Shown: positions 1 through 6,229 of the stretch, one piece after another | How positions within the stretch are numbered: position 1 is the first letter of the stretch | Layout of the letters: every line of letters begins with the position of its first letter | DNA from: M55B118 sp964501715 | GTDB lineage: Bacteria; Bacillota_I; Bacilli_A; Izemoplasmatales; Izemoplasmataceae | Direction: 5' to 3' | Assembly (NCBI GenBank): GCA_964501715.1 | Contig: CAZCTR010000037.1 | Span: forward strand, 1-6,461 | Length of the DNA stretch: 6,461 nucleotides | Program-made: the position numbers and the translations under genes | Notes under the pieces: generated by a model | Told to the model about the DNA's origin: nothing | The model's input: only the letters and a program-made list of their open reading frames with translations | Database searches by the model: none

Positions 1-276
1 GACATCACGGATTTCAACGTCTACGCCATCGAATGGGAGGAAGACGAGATCCGCTGGTATGTGAACGATGAACTGTTTTTTACGGCCAACATATGGTATA
101 CGGAAGGGCACGACTACCCGGCGCCTTTCGACCAGGATTTCCATCTGTTGATCAATCTGGCGATCGGGGGTCACTTCGACGGCTACAGAACCCCTCCGGA
201 CAGTCTTTTCGACGATCCGGTGACAATGGAAGTGGAGTACATCCGTGTGTATGAAAAAGCCGATCAACAGGAATGA
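1..276 (+). CDS. Glycoside hydrolase family 16 protein, C-terminal fragment (beta-glucanase/laminarinase type)
   Basis: The reading frame is open from the first base and ends at TGA 274-276, leaving 91 residues of a gene that starts outside the window. The fragment matches the end of the GH16 beta-jelly-roll domain. It has the strand DFNVYAIEWEEDEIRWYVND (family pattern: F..Y.iEW....I.wyvdg), then PFDQDFHLLINLAIGGHFDG (family: pF...f.lilNlavGG.w.G), and finally MEVEYIRVYE, the usual last strand (m.vDyVRVyq). Family members cleave beta-1,3 or mixed-linked beta-glucans and related polysaccharides, usually outside the cell. The catalytic ExDxxE motif would lie upstream, so neither activity nor substrate can be judged here. 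The chain ends about ten residues after the last jelly-roll strand, so no further C-terminal module follows. Whether a signal peptide or lipobox exists cannot be seen. Family assignment is confident; substrate is unknown. Confidence 0.93.
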   Translation, partial: DITDFNVYAIEWEEDEIRWYVNDELFFTANIWYTEGHDYPAPFDQDFHLLINLAIGGHFDGYRTPPDSLFDDPVTMEVEYIRVYEKADQQE

Positions 277-289
277 AGGCTTCCTTCAT
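273..289 (+). repeat. Small inverted repeat at the end of the glycoside hydrolase gene
   Basis: ATGAAGG and CCTTCAT form a perfect 7-bp stem with a 3-nt loop, overlapping the stop codon of the glycoside hydrolase. There is no U-tract after it, only GAAAATAT, so it does not look like a complete intrinsic terminator. It may stabilise the 3' end of the mRNA. No better terminator for this gene is seen before the structure at 418-445. Confidence 0.4.
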
Positions 290-353
290 GAAAATATGCA
301 CATAAGCCAAAGAAGCGTGCACTCCCCCGCGGGCCAAAAGACCATGGACCGTC

Positions 354-382
354 TTGACAGAACGGAGTCCCGAGGGTAGAAT
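354..382 (+). promoter_or_regulatory. Sigma-70/SigA promoter of asnA
   Basis: TTGACA at 354-359 is a perfect -35 box. It is followed by a 17-nt spacer and TAGAAT at 377-382, a five-of-six -10 box. Transcription would start near 389, giving a leader of about 80 nt before the asnA ATG. The leader contains the terminator-like hairpin at 418-445. Upstream lies the 8-nt palindrome CCCGCGGG (326-333), whose role is unknown. Confidence 0.85.
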
Positions 383-417
383 ACAGGCTAACAATACACG
401 TTTAGATGACCGGAAGC

Positions 418-445
418 GGGTTCGTGATTGCGGACCCCTTTTTTT
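418..445 (+). terminator. Intrinsic terminator or attenuator in the asnA leader
   Basis: GGGTTCG (418-424) pairs with CGGACCC (431-437) across a 6-nt loop, giving 7 bp including one G-U. After one C comes a run of seven T (439-445). This is a complete intrinsic-terminator layout. It lies about 30 nt downstream of the predicted asnA transcription start and ends 11 nt before the ribosome binding site, so it would stop asnA transcripts unless overridden. It may also end read-through from the glycoside hydrolase. A competing fold is possible: GGUUCGUG (419-426) can pair with GACC (408-411) and CACG (397-400), leaving a 7-nt bulge. That fold would break the terminator stem. The antiterminator is inferred by hand, not computed. 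Confidence 0.7.
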
Positions 446-456
446 AATATCCTCCC

Positions 457-463
457 GAGGTGA
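457..463 (+). promoter_or_regulatory. Ribosome binding site that fixes the asnA start
   Basis: GAGGTGA is a close match to the 16S anti-Shine-Dalgarno complement and sits 5 nt before ATG 469. Two other in-frame starts, GTG 460 and ATG 463, overlap this motif and so cannot use it. ATG 469 is therefore the best start. Confidence 0.75.
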
Positions 464-468
464 TGACC

Positions 469-1440
469 ATGTATCAAAGCAAGCTCTCCGTCATGGAGAC
501 CGAAGACGCCATCAAGTTGATCAAGGAGACATTTGAGCGGTCCTTGTCGGACGCATTGAACCTGAAGAGGGTCTCCGCCCCGATTCTTGTCGAGGGCGAG
601 AGCGGCATGAACGACAGCCTCACGGGAAAAGAGTCCCCGCTTTCTTTCAACCACGGCAAATCAAGCATAGAGATCGTCCAGTCGCTCGCCAAGTGGAAGC
701 GATGGGCCCTTCATCACTATGGGTTCGAACCTTTCTTCGGACTGTATACGAACATGAACGCCATCAGGCCGAGCGAGACGCTCGACGAGACGCATTCGCT
801 CTATGTCGACCAGTGGGACTGGGAGAAAGTGATGCGTGAGAAGGACAGAAGGCTCGATTATCTCAGAAGCGAAGTCGAGAAGATCCATGCGAGCATGAAA
901 GAGACGGAAAGCCAGCTCCTCAGGCATTACCCTTCCCTGAAGCGAAAACTGCCCAGGAATGTTCATTTCATCGATGCCGAAACTTTGCGTGCGATGCATC
1001 CGGACAAAGACCCGGAAGAGCGTGAGCGCCTCATCGCAAGATCGAAAAAGGCCGTGTTCATCGAACGGATCGGCGAACGGCTCGAAGACGGATTTCCGCA
1101 TGACATGAGAAGCCCCGATTATGACGATTGGCGCTTGAACGGGGATCTGATCCTCTGGCACGAGGCGAACGCATGCGCACTCGAGGTGTCCTCGATGGGC
1201 ATCCGTGTCGACGGCGGGCGTCTGCGCACACAAATGGAGCGGTTCAAAGGCTGGAAGACCGGCACCTTTCATCAGTTGGTCCTTGAGGGCACCCTGCCTC
1301 AGACCATCGGTGGCGGCATCGGTCAGTCGAGGTTCTGTCAGTTCCTTTTGGAGAAGGTCCACATTGGCGAGGTCCAGGCGTCCTATTGGCCGGAAAGCGT
1401 CATAGAGGACTGTGAACGTCGCGGCATCCCTCTTTTATGA
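469..1440 (+). CDS. asnA: Aspartate-ammonia ligase (asparagine synthetase A)
   Basis: AsnA makes asparagine in the cytoplasm from aspartate, ammonia and ATP, releasing AMP and pyrophosphate. It has a class II aminoacyl-tRNA-synthetase-like fold. From ATG 469 the protein is 323 residues, close to the 330 of the E. coli enzyme. Hallmark segments are all present: SLAKWKR (about 72-78), YVDQWDWEKV (112-121), PHDMRSPDYDDW (210-221), EVSSMGIRVD (239-248) and LPQTIGGGIGQSR (276-288), the last being the class II motif 3-like segment with its arginine. Compared with my recollection of E. coli AsnA, the stretch between DYDDW and LNGD is several residues shorter. The gene has its own strong promoter and a terminator-like leader. 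No intrinsic terminator is visible after the stop, so read-through into the next gene is possible. Family and function are confident. Confidence 0.97.
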   Translation: MYQSKLSVMETEDAIKLIKETFERSLSDALNLKRVSAPILVEGESGMNDSLTGKESPLSFNHGKSSIEIVQSLAKWKRWALHHYGFEPFFGLYTNMNAIRPSETLDETHSLYVDQWDWEKVMREKDRRLDYLRSEVEKIHASMKETESQLLRHYPSLKRKLPRNVHFIDAETLRAMHPDKDPEERERLIARSKKAVFIERIGERLEDGFPHDMRSPDYDDWRLNGDLILWHEANACALEVSSMGIRVDGGRLRTQMERFKGWKTGTFHQLVLEGTLPQTIGGGIGQSRFCQFLLEKVHIGEVQASYWPESVIEDCERRGIPLL

Positions 1441-1510
1441 GCCCGGCGGTCACATCACCTGGACAGATTGAAAAGAATGGTCATTTCATCCCCACATGAA
1501 GTCCAAGGTG

Positions 1511-1519
1511 TGTTAGAAT
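1511..1519 (+). promoter_or_regulatory. Extended -10 promoter of the small lipoprotein gene
   Basis: TGTTAGAAT combines a TGn extension with the -10 box TAGAAT (1514-1519). The matching -35 position, 17 nt upstream, reads CCCACA, a poor match, as is common for extended -10 promoters. Transcription would start near 1526, right at the base of the leader hairpin at 1529-1577. Confidence 0.5.
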
Positions 1520-1528
1520 GTACTGTTT

Positions 1529-1577
1529 CGTCCGGAAGCGTGTGACAAGCGCCAAAACATCCACACCCATCCGGACG
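1529..1577 (+). promoter_or_regulatory. Long 5'-leader stem-loop upstream of the small lipoprotein gene
   Basis: Bases 1529-1544 pair with 1562-1577: 14 of 16 positions pair (mismatches at 1537/1569 and 1539/1567), closing a 17-nt loop. No U-tract follows, so it is not an intrinsic terminator. It begins only a few bases after the predicted transcription start and ends 20 nt before the ribosome binding site, leaving that site free. This is the layout of a 5' mRNA-stabilising hairpin or of a protein- or ligand-binding element. If transcription instead continues from asnA, it lies between the two genes of one message. Confidence 0.6.
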
Positions 1578-1611
1578 CATGCTCACTGACCAACGATAAG
1601 GAGGAACGCAA

Positions 1612-1980
1612 ATGAAGAAGACACTGGCATTGCTGCTGATGTTTCTCACGGTTTTCACTATGGCTGCGTGTGATGATAATGACGAAGAGAAGGACCCCGA
1701 CCTCGAGCGTGTCGAGGAGGCGAAAAGCCGTCTCGTGATCCCTGAGAGACAGGACCAGGTCGTTGACGATGTCACCCTCACCTCGCAGCTCGGATTCTAT
1801 CCGGATGTAGAGATCACCTGGGAGAGCTCTCACCCGGATCTGATCGATGCCGATGGCGAAGTGAACCGTCCCGGACCGGGAGAGGACAATGTACGGGTCA
1901 CTTTGACAGCGACATTGAGCCTTGATGACGCATCAGTCGAACGAGAGTTCCAGATGCTTGTCCTCGCCGAAGAGGAATGA
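1612..1980 (+). CDS. Small lipoprotein with one atrophied bacterial Ig-like domain
   Basis: The 122-residue product starts with a lipoprotein signal: MKK, a hydrophobic core LALLLMFLTVFTM, and a lipobox ending AAC with the cysteine at residue 20. It should be lipid-anchored on the outer face of the membrane. A short acidic linker (DDNDEEKDPD) follows. Residues about 36-118 then resemble the atrophied bacterial Ig domain: an ITWESSHPDLIDADGEVNRP segment (family: itWtSsnp.visadG.v.rp), then VRVTLTATLSLDDASVEREF and a final strand MLVLAEEE. Such domains are structural or adhesive modules, often repeated in large surface proteins; here it stands alone. AAGGAGG (1598-1604) lies 7 nt before the ATG. 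The gene has its own probable promoter, a leader hairpin and a strong terminator, so it can be monocistronic. Its partner or ligand is unknown. Confidence 0.9.
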   Translation: MKKTLALLLMFLTVFTMAACDDNDEEKDPDLERVEEAKSRLVIPERQDQVVDDVTLTSQLGFYPDVEITWESSHPDLIDADGEVNRPGPGEDNVRVTLTATLSLDDASVEREFQMLVLAEEE

Positions 1981-1995
1981 TTCCACACATGAACG

Positions 1996-2030
1996 AACAC
2001 GCCATCCGCAATGGAATGGCGTGTTTTTTT
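1996..2030 (+). terminator. Intrinsic terminator of the small lipoprotein gene
   Basis: AACACGCCAT (1996-2005) pairs perfectly with ATGGCGTGTT (2016-2025) around a 10-nt loop, and a run of seven T covers 2024-2030. It lies 15 nt after the stop codon. There is no T-run on the opposite strand, so it works in the + direction only. Confidence 0.92.
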
Positions 2031-2061
2031 CTTATGCTTTTGGATAAATAAGCTGAAAGAA

Positions 2062-2093
2062 GTGGAGGATGTCCGGTTACGGACATCCTCCAT
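2062..2093 (-). terminator. Hairpin after the large lipoprotein gene, probable terminator
   Basis: Bases 2063-2075 and 2080-2092 form a perfect 13-bp stem with a GTTA tetraloop; one more G-U pair may extend it. It lies 36 nt after the stop codon of the large - strand gene. On that strand the stem is followed by CTTCTTTCAG, pyrimidine-rich but without a strong U-run. It is the best terminator candidate for that gene. It could equally act as a 3' stabilising hairpin, or as a backup stop for + strand transcripts passing the terminator at 1996-2030. Confidence 0.65.
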
Positions 2094-2129
2094 GATTCAT
2101 GAAGCCCTTTTCAGGGTAGGGGAGGGTGT

Positions 2130-5100
2130 TCAGTTCAATGGCCGGATGCGTATGATCTCCCGGTCGATGTAGGTGGTGTCCATGATGATCTCCCCGTCCG
2201 GCATGATGGTGCCGGCGATCGGCTGGATGAAATTGTCGATCGCGTCGAAGTATATGGTGCCGTCGTAGGTCGTCTCGATGTTCTCGACCGCGTTTATCGG
2301 GTGCCCTTCTGTCAGGTTGACGATGGTGTAGTGCATATGGTTTTCATCCGACATCGCAGGGTCGAATTCAAAATAATAAATGGCGGTCTTGTCCGCATTC
2401 ACCCCGAGAAAGCCGTCCTCGAAAACGTGGATGGAATGATAAGTCGGCAAGTTGGTGGAATAAGCTTTGAAATAGGTCGAATCAGCACTGATGTCAAGCA
2501 CATAGTTGTTCAGGGAGGGTGAAGTGTCTGTATCGACGAAAAGATGATCCTCATCGAGCAGCTTGCCGTGACGGGTATAGTTGGTGAAGACATGGGCTTC
2601 CATACGTTTTCTTTCCAATGTGTAGTCGGTCAGCTCGTAGGTGATGGTGAAGTCGTTGTTTGCCGGCATCGGTGCGCGGTATGTGAAATGCGCCCAATGA
2701 TAGCTGTCCGCATCGAACCGGTTGATCCTGTCCCCGCTTTCGTTTAAAACTATGGCCTCCGCGGCTTCAACCTGGCATCCATGGATGTCGAGACAGATGC
2801 TTTCAAAGGAACTGCTTTGAGGGGTCTTGTCCGGGTCAAGCTCGATGTGGTTGATGAGAGGCTCGCCCTCATGGATCTGGAAGTTGTTTATCCAACCGAG
2901 GTTTTCCTCACCGAGATAGACCGAGAAGTTGATGGAACAGGTGTCTTTCTCGCAAAGTCTCAGTTCCTCAGTGTATTCGAACTCGTAATCGATCTCCAAG
3001 TCGTCCAGGGTCAAATGCACTTCGAAAGGCACCTTGTCCCCATAGGATGGATAATGCCTCTTGGTCATCTCATAGACTGTCACGCCGCCATCCTTGATGG
3101 AATAGAGGGTGTCCTCGCTCGGGCATCCTTCCATGTTCAAGCATGTCTCCCTTTCGACAGTCTCTTCGGTGATGATCACTTCCGTGTCGTCAGCGTAGGT
3201 GATGCGGTCAGGCATCACCTCACCCTGAATGTAACTGGCGTAACCGTAATGGATGTCCTCTCCCACTTCGAATCCCGTGAAATGCCGGCAATGTTCATAA
3301 TCGCAAGTCAGCTCTCCGAGATACTCCGTGTCCTCATCCGCGTGATATTCGATGCGCAGCGGCACAGTGTCCCCTTCCGCGAAAGTCATGGACACCTCGA
3401 CGGTTTCGAGCAGAACGTTCCCCTCGCTATAGAATGCGTGGGATATGCTGAACTCGCACGGACCGTCTTCACACAGGGCGGATTCATAATCCATGACATA
3501 GAGGTATTCGCCACCATGGTCGTCCTTGACTGTCATTCTCGAGATCAAGGGTTCCCCGGCCTCGACCAGTCTCGAGAGGTGGATCCACTTGTCCTCCTCG
3601 CCGATCTGTCCGTCTATGAGGTAGAAGGTGTCCATGCATCCGTGTTCGGTGTTCTCACAGTATTTGATGGTGTCTGAATGCTCGTAGCGGTGTTGGATGG
3701 TGTCATCTTCGTCAAGTGTATAGACGACCTGCACGGGAGGCGGGGCGTCACCGGGATGATACCAGCCGCCCTCGATGAATTCAAAGAGGAAACCGTCCTC
3801 GTCGTGAATCTCATAAAGGGTCCGCATGTAGCAGCCTTCCTCGTTATCACAGGAGGTGCGTTCAACAGCCATGTCAGCGATGCCGGTAACTTCGAGCTCT
3901 GCACTCTCCATGAAGTATTCCCCGATCTTCAAGTCGATACGCATGTTCAACCCTTCCTTGATGATCGAACCGTCCGTGTCGTGAAGGTCGTAAGTGAGAT
4001 AGTTCCTGCACCACTCCGCATTATCACACCGTATCGTCTCAGTGCCGAGCTTGACATGTTTCGATATGATTTCCCCTTCGGCCGTGATGGTGTGGAAGGC
4101 CGGTGTGCTGTATCCTAGATCCTCGACATAATCATAATTCCAGGTATAGTAATAAAGCATCCCGTTCGGGAACACGGTCGCTTCGAAGTCCTCCGTTCCC
4201 GCAAGTGTCTTGAGCCCGTGTTCCAAAGAGAAGATGGTCAGATTGGACGAATGGTCCGAAGGCTGGCACACAAGCACATTCTCAGCCGGGTCGAGCAAAA
4301 GGTTCCGGCATTCAGTCATCTGTGCCAGGGTGAGGTTGATGAAGGATTGGACAAGCAGTTCCTCCTCCTCGTCATCGAAAGTCACCTGCATCACTTTTCG
4401 CTCCATCACTCCGTTGTTTCCCTCCTGAAGCTGATAATAAAGGACATCCTCGCCATACACCAATGAGGAATATTCGATCACGTAGTCATGGACCCGGTAG
4501 AAGTTCCAGTTGTAGTAATCGGCCATGATCCTGTCGATGAAGACACTCCCCAGTTGACTGAGAGGGGTCTCGGTGATTTCCACTTGATAGGTCGTCTCGG
4601 TGACTTCCACTTCGATCATGACATCGAGTGTCGTCTCGAAAGTATCGAGCCTGACGGGCTCACCATGTTCGTCGAGGACGGCCTGTTCCTCTTCATAGGT
4701 GACGACAAGTCCGTCCTCATCCAGCATGGGTTCACCGACAATCTCATAGACGGGTTCGCCGTGTTCACCCAGAAGCGGCTCCCCATCGTCGTCATATTGA
4801 AGAATTTCAAAATATTCTATCACTTCCACGATGACAATCTCTGTCTTGATCGGACCTTCCTCGAAGACGATCTGATCGCCTGCATGATCCAGCAAAGGTA
4901 CTTCTTCGTAGGCCTCCGTATCCTCATCATAGAACAGACCGGTAAGCGGGACGCCCACTTCAGCGGTCACCTCCATGGTCTCGTGGTAATAATCCGTATA
5001 AGTATGGCTCTCCTCGTGCGTATCCACATCGAAAAGCGCGAAGACCTTTCCGGTCTCGTTGTGGATCAGATACATCGCCCCCGTGTGATAGGCGTCCCAG

Positions 5101-5687
5101 ATCTTCTCTGAGAACCCCGGCGCCTCATCCTTTTCGAGCTCAACTTCGAACACCACCACAGAAAAGGCTCCAAAGACCTCTAGCGCAATCGGATTAGAGG
5201 TCACCTCGACACGCTGTCCGCCTTCATCGGTGAAACTCACTTCCTCGAAGAATCCGTCTTCGTTCAGCTTGACAATGATATTCTTCCCGGAAGTCCCTTC
5301 ATCATTCATTTTGGCCGCGGACATGAAGGACATGGCTGCGGATTGTGTCGGCTTTTGTTCATTGTAGAGCGATTCGGACACAATGCCGAGCCCTTTTGAT
5401 CCGCTGAGGTCGGCCACATAGTCATTCATGAGCTCCATTTCGCTTTCAAGCCCGTGCACGATATTTTTTTCTACGCCGACCGTGATGTCCCCCGAGAGAA
5501 AGTCCTCCTTCGGCACGCACTCACCGTCGATCACAAAGAATTCACCGACGCCACACTGTGCCTCGGATCCGATGGAGATACGGTCCTGATAGGTCTTCTT
5601 GTCAACGTCCCTGTCGGAGACGCCCCCGCAGGCCGCAGAAGCGAACATCAAAACAAAAGCACAAAAAACAGCAACAATTTTTCCCAT
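2130..5687 (-). CDS. Large acidic lipoprotein with eight cysteine-pair repeats, function unknown
   Basis: I do not recognise this 1185-residue protein. It begins with a lipoprotein signal (MGKIVAVFCAFVLMFASAAC, lipid-modified cysteine 20), so it should be anchored on the outer face of the membrane; no other membrane segment is evident. C45 and C57 form a local pair. Residues about 65-290 and 350-545 look like beta-rich globular regions, the second with C460 and C474. Residues 298-347 hold a short Gly-Glu-Pro repeat. Residues about 551-1032 hold eight repeats, each marked by a C-x4-6-C pair (C554/560, 613/619, 677/684, 739/744, 795/800, 849/855, 912/917, 965/971). A beta-rich tail without cysteine follows (1033-1185). 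The protein is rich in Asp, Glu and Tyr. It appears monocistronic, with promoter candidate 5718-5747. The frame is intact and ends with TGA. Surface binding, sensing or structural roles are all possible. Confidence 0.93.
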   Translation of the reverse strand: MGKIVAVFCAFVLMFASAACGGVSDRDVDKKTYQDRISIGSEAQCGVGEFFVIDGECVPKEDFLSGDITVGVEKNIVHGLESEMELMNDYVADLSGSKGLGIVSESLYNEQKPTQSAAMSFMSAAKMNDEGTSGKNIIVKLNEDGFFEEVSFTDEGGQRVEVTSNPIALEVFGAFSVVVFEVELEKDEAPGFSEKIWDAYHTGAMYLIHNETGKVFALFDVDTHEESHTYTDYYHETMEVTAEVGVPLTGLFYDEDTEAYEEVPLLDHAGDQIVFEEGPIKTEIVIVEVIEYFEILQYDDDGEPLLGEHGEPVYEIVGEPMLDEDGLVVTYEEEQAVLDEHGEPVRLDTFETTLDVMIEVEVTETTYQVEITETPLSQLGSVFIDRIMADYYNWNFYRVHDYVIEYSSLVYGEDVLYYQLQEGNNGVMERKVMQVTFDDEEEELLVQSFINLTLAQMTECRNLLLDPAENVLVCQPSDHSSNLTIFSLEHGLKTLAGTEDFEATVFPNGMLYYYTWNYDYVEDLGYSTPAFHTITAEGEIISKHVKLGTETIRCDNAEWCRNYLTYDLHDTDGSIIKEGLNMRIDLKIGEYFMESAELEVTGIADMAVERTSCDNEEGCYMRTLYEIHDEDGFLFEFIEGGWYHPGDAPPPVQVVYTLDEDDTIQHRYEHSDTIKYCENTEHGCMDTFYLIDGQIGEEDKWIHLSRLVEAGEPLISRMTVKDDHGGEYLYVMDYESALCEDGPCEFSISHAFYSEGNVLLETVEVSMTFAEGDTVPLRIEYHADEDTEYLGELTCDYEHCRHFTGFEVGEDIHYGYASYIQGEVMPDRITYADDTEVIITEETVERETCLNMEGCPSEDTLYSIKDGGVTVYEMTKRHYPSYGDKVPFEVHLTLDDLEIDYEFEYTEELRLCEKDTCSINFSVYLGEENLGWINNFQIHEGEPLINHIELDPDKTPQSSSFESICLDIHGCQVEAAEAIVLNESGDRINRFDADSYHWAHFTYRAPMPANNDFTITYELTDYTLERKRMEAHVFTNYTRHGKLLDEDHLFVDTDTSPSLNNYVLDISADSTYFKAYSTNLPTYHSIHVFEDGFLGVNADKTAIYYFEFDPAMSDENHMHYTIVNLTEGHPINAVENIETTYDGTIYFDAIDNFIQPIAGTIMPDGEIIMDTTYIDREIIRIRPLN
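2592..4037 (-). repeat. Eight tandem cysteine-pair protein repeats inside the large lipoprotein
   Basis: The first cysteines of successive pairs are 59, 64, 62, 56, 54, 63 and 53 residues apart, a regular period. The pairs read CDNAEWC, CDNEEGC, CENTEHGC, CEDGPC, CDYEHC, CLNMEGC, CEKDTC and CLDIHGC. Most units continue with an aromatic-rich strand and an acidic turn (for example TLYEIHDEDG, TLYSIKDGG, SVYLGEENLGW); several then have a Gly-Glu/Asp turn (GEPLI, GDTVPL, GDKVPF) and a strand ending in Asp-Asp (TLDEDD, TVKDDH, TYADD, TLDDL). Sequence identity between units is low, so the duplication is old. A disulfide-stabilised beta-repeat is the simplest reading. Confidence 0.8.
4647..4796 (-). 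repeat. Short Gly-Glu-Pro acidic repeats inside the large lipoprotein
   Basis: Residues 298-347 contain four related motifs: DDDGEPLL, GEHGEPVYE, VGEPMLDEDG and LDEHGEPVRL. The pattern is (D/E)-x-x-G-E-P-hydrophobic, often after Leu and an acidic residue. Such motifs usually form flexible or extended linkers on surface proteins. They join the N-terminal region to the central region of this protein. Confidence 0.65.
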
Positions 5688-5693
5688 GAAAAG

Positions 5694-5700
5694 CCCCCTT
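5694..5700 (-). promoter_or_regulatory. Unusual ribosome binding site of the large lipoprotein gene
   Basis: On the - strand the sequence reads AAGGGGG, then CTTTTC, then ATG. It differs from AAGGAGG at one base, with a 6-nt spacing. It supports ATG 5685-5687 as the start, which also gives a complete lipoprotein signal peptide. Confidence 0.6.
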
Positions 5701-5717
5701 TTTTCAAAATGGACGAA

Positions 5718-5747
5718 ACTATATCAAACGGCTTAGGCCGGTTTGAA
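5718..5747 (-). promoter_or_regulatory. Probable promoter of the large lipoprotein gene, with inverted repeat in the spacer
   Basis: Read on the - strand, TTCAAA (5742-5747, four of six -35 bases) is followed by an 18-nt spacer and TATAGT (5718-5723), with a TGn extension just before the -10 box. The spacer and part of the -35 box form an inverted repeat: AAACGGC (5726-5732) against GCCGGTTT (5737-5744), with one bulged base and a 4-nt centre. This is a plausible repressor or activator site. Transcription would start near 5711, about 24 nt before the ATG. Confidence 0.5.
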
Positions 5748-5768
5748 CAAGGATTCGTCATCAGGTAT

Positions 5769-5802
5769 GGCTTGAGAGTGAGTGTCTGTGACTGTTCAAG
5801 CC
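5769..5802. repeat. Inverted repeat upstream of the large lipoprotein promoter
   Basis: GGCTTGA (5769-5775) and TCAAGCC (5796-5802) are perfect complements 20 nt apart. They lie upstream of the -35 box of the large lipoprotein promoter. They could be two half-sites for a regulator on one face of the DNA (centre-to-centre 27 bp), or chance. Confidence 0.3.
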
Positions 5803-5971
5803 TCACTTCGGGAAAATGTTGTTGCCTGTGATTGTCCGATTGTCAGCCTCGATGGTAAGCGGGCTGTTTTCACTTATAGTATACTCAAGGTAAGCTCAAA
5901 AGTACACAAAAAAAGGAAAATATCTTGGTTTTCAATATAAAAAGAGATAAACTTTTTAAACCCTCTTCATA

Positions 5972-6048
5972 CAAGAATTCAACCGTCATTGAAGCTCTAG
6001 ATTTGCGTTTTCGATCCGGATAATTTTATTGCATTCAAGGATTCAACC
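5972..6048. repeat. Pair of short direct repeats, CAAGRATTCAACC
   Basis: CAAGAATTCAACC (5972-5984) and CAAGGATTCAACC (6036-6048) differ at one base and are 64 nt apart start to start, about six helical turns. They may be paired regulator sites or the trace of a small duplication. No gene start lies close by. Confidence 0.45.
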
Positions 6049-6229
6049 AGTAAAGATGAAAGTTGATCAAAACAAGGTGGCATTTCACTATTCAGCCCAC
6101 ATACACATTTTTAATTAAGGCATATTATAATAAGGTGTTTTTCAAACTGCAGTTGCAATGGGTATAAATGGACATCGTTGAAATTGTCCAGTGATTTTTG
6201 GTGGTTTTATCGTCTGCGGGATACTGGTT

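Noticed and set aside
326..333. CCCGCGGG palindrome upstream of the asnA promoter as an operator
   Set aside because: A single 8-nt GC palindrome with no partner site and no known matching regulator is too weak to call.
300..460. T-box riboswitch upstream of asnA
   Set aside because: The leader from the promoter at 354-382 is only about 80 nt. There is no Stem I, no specifier loop and no conserved T-box sequence (AAGGGTGGNACCGCG-like).
661..1362. A 233-codon open frame on the - strand opposite asnA
   Set aside because: It lies entirely within the certain asnA gene, resembles no known protein and has no start signals.
2781..3677. A 298-codon open frame on the + strand opposite the large lipoprotein gene
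   Set aside because: Its product is a low-complexity Val/Phe/Leu/Asp-rich shadow, expected from reading an acidic protein gene backwards. It has no ribosome binding site and no recognisable motif. The same holds for the + strand frames at 3678-4118 and 4488-5111.
5939..5957. AAAAAG/CTTTTT hairpin as a terminator
   Set aside because: The stem is almost entirely A-T, lies in AT-rich DNA and has no gene before it; chance is enough to explain it.
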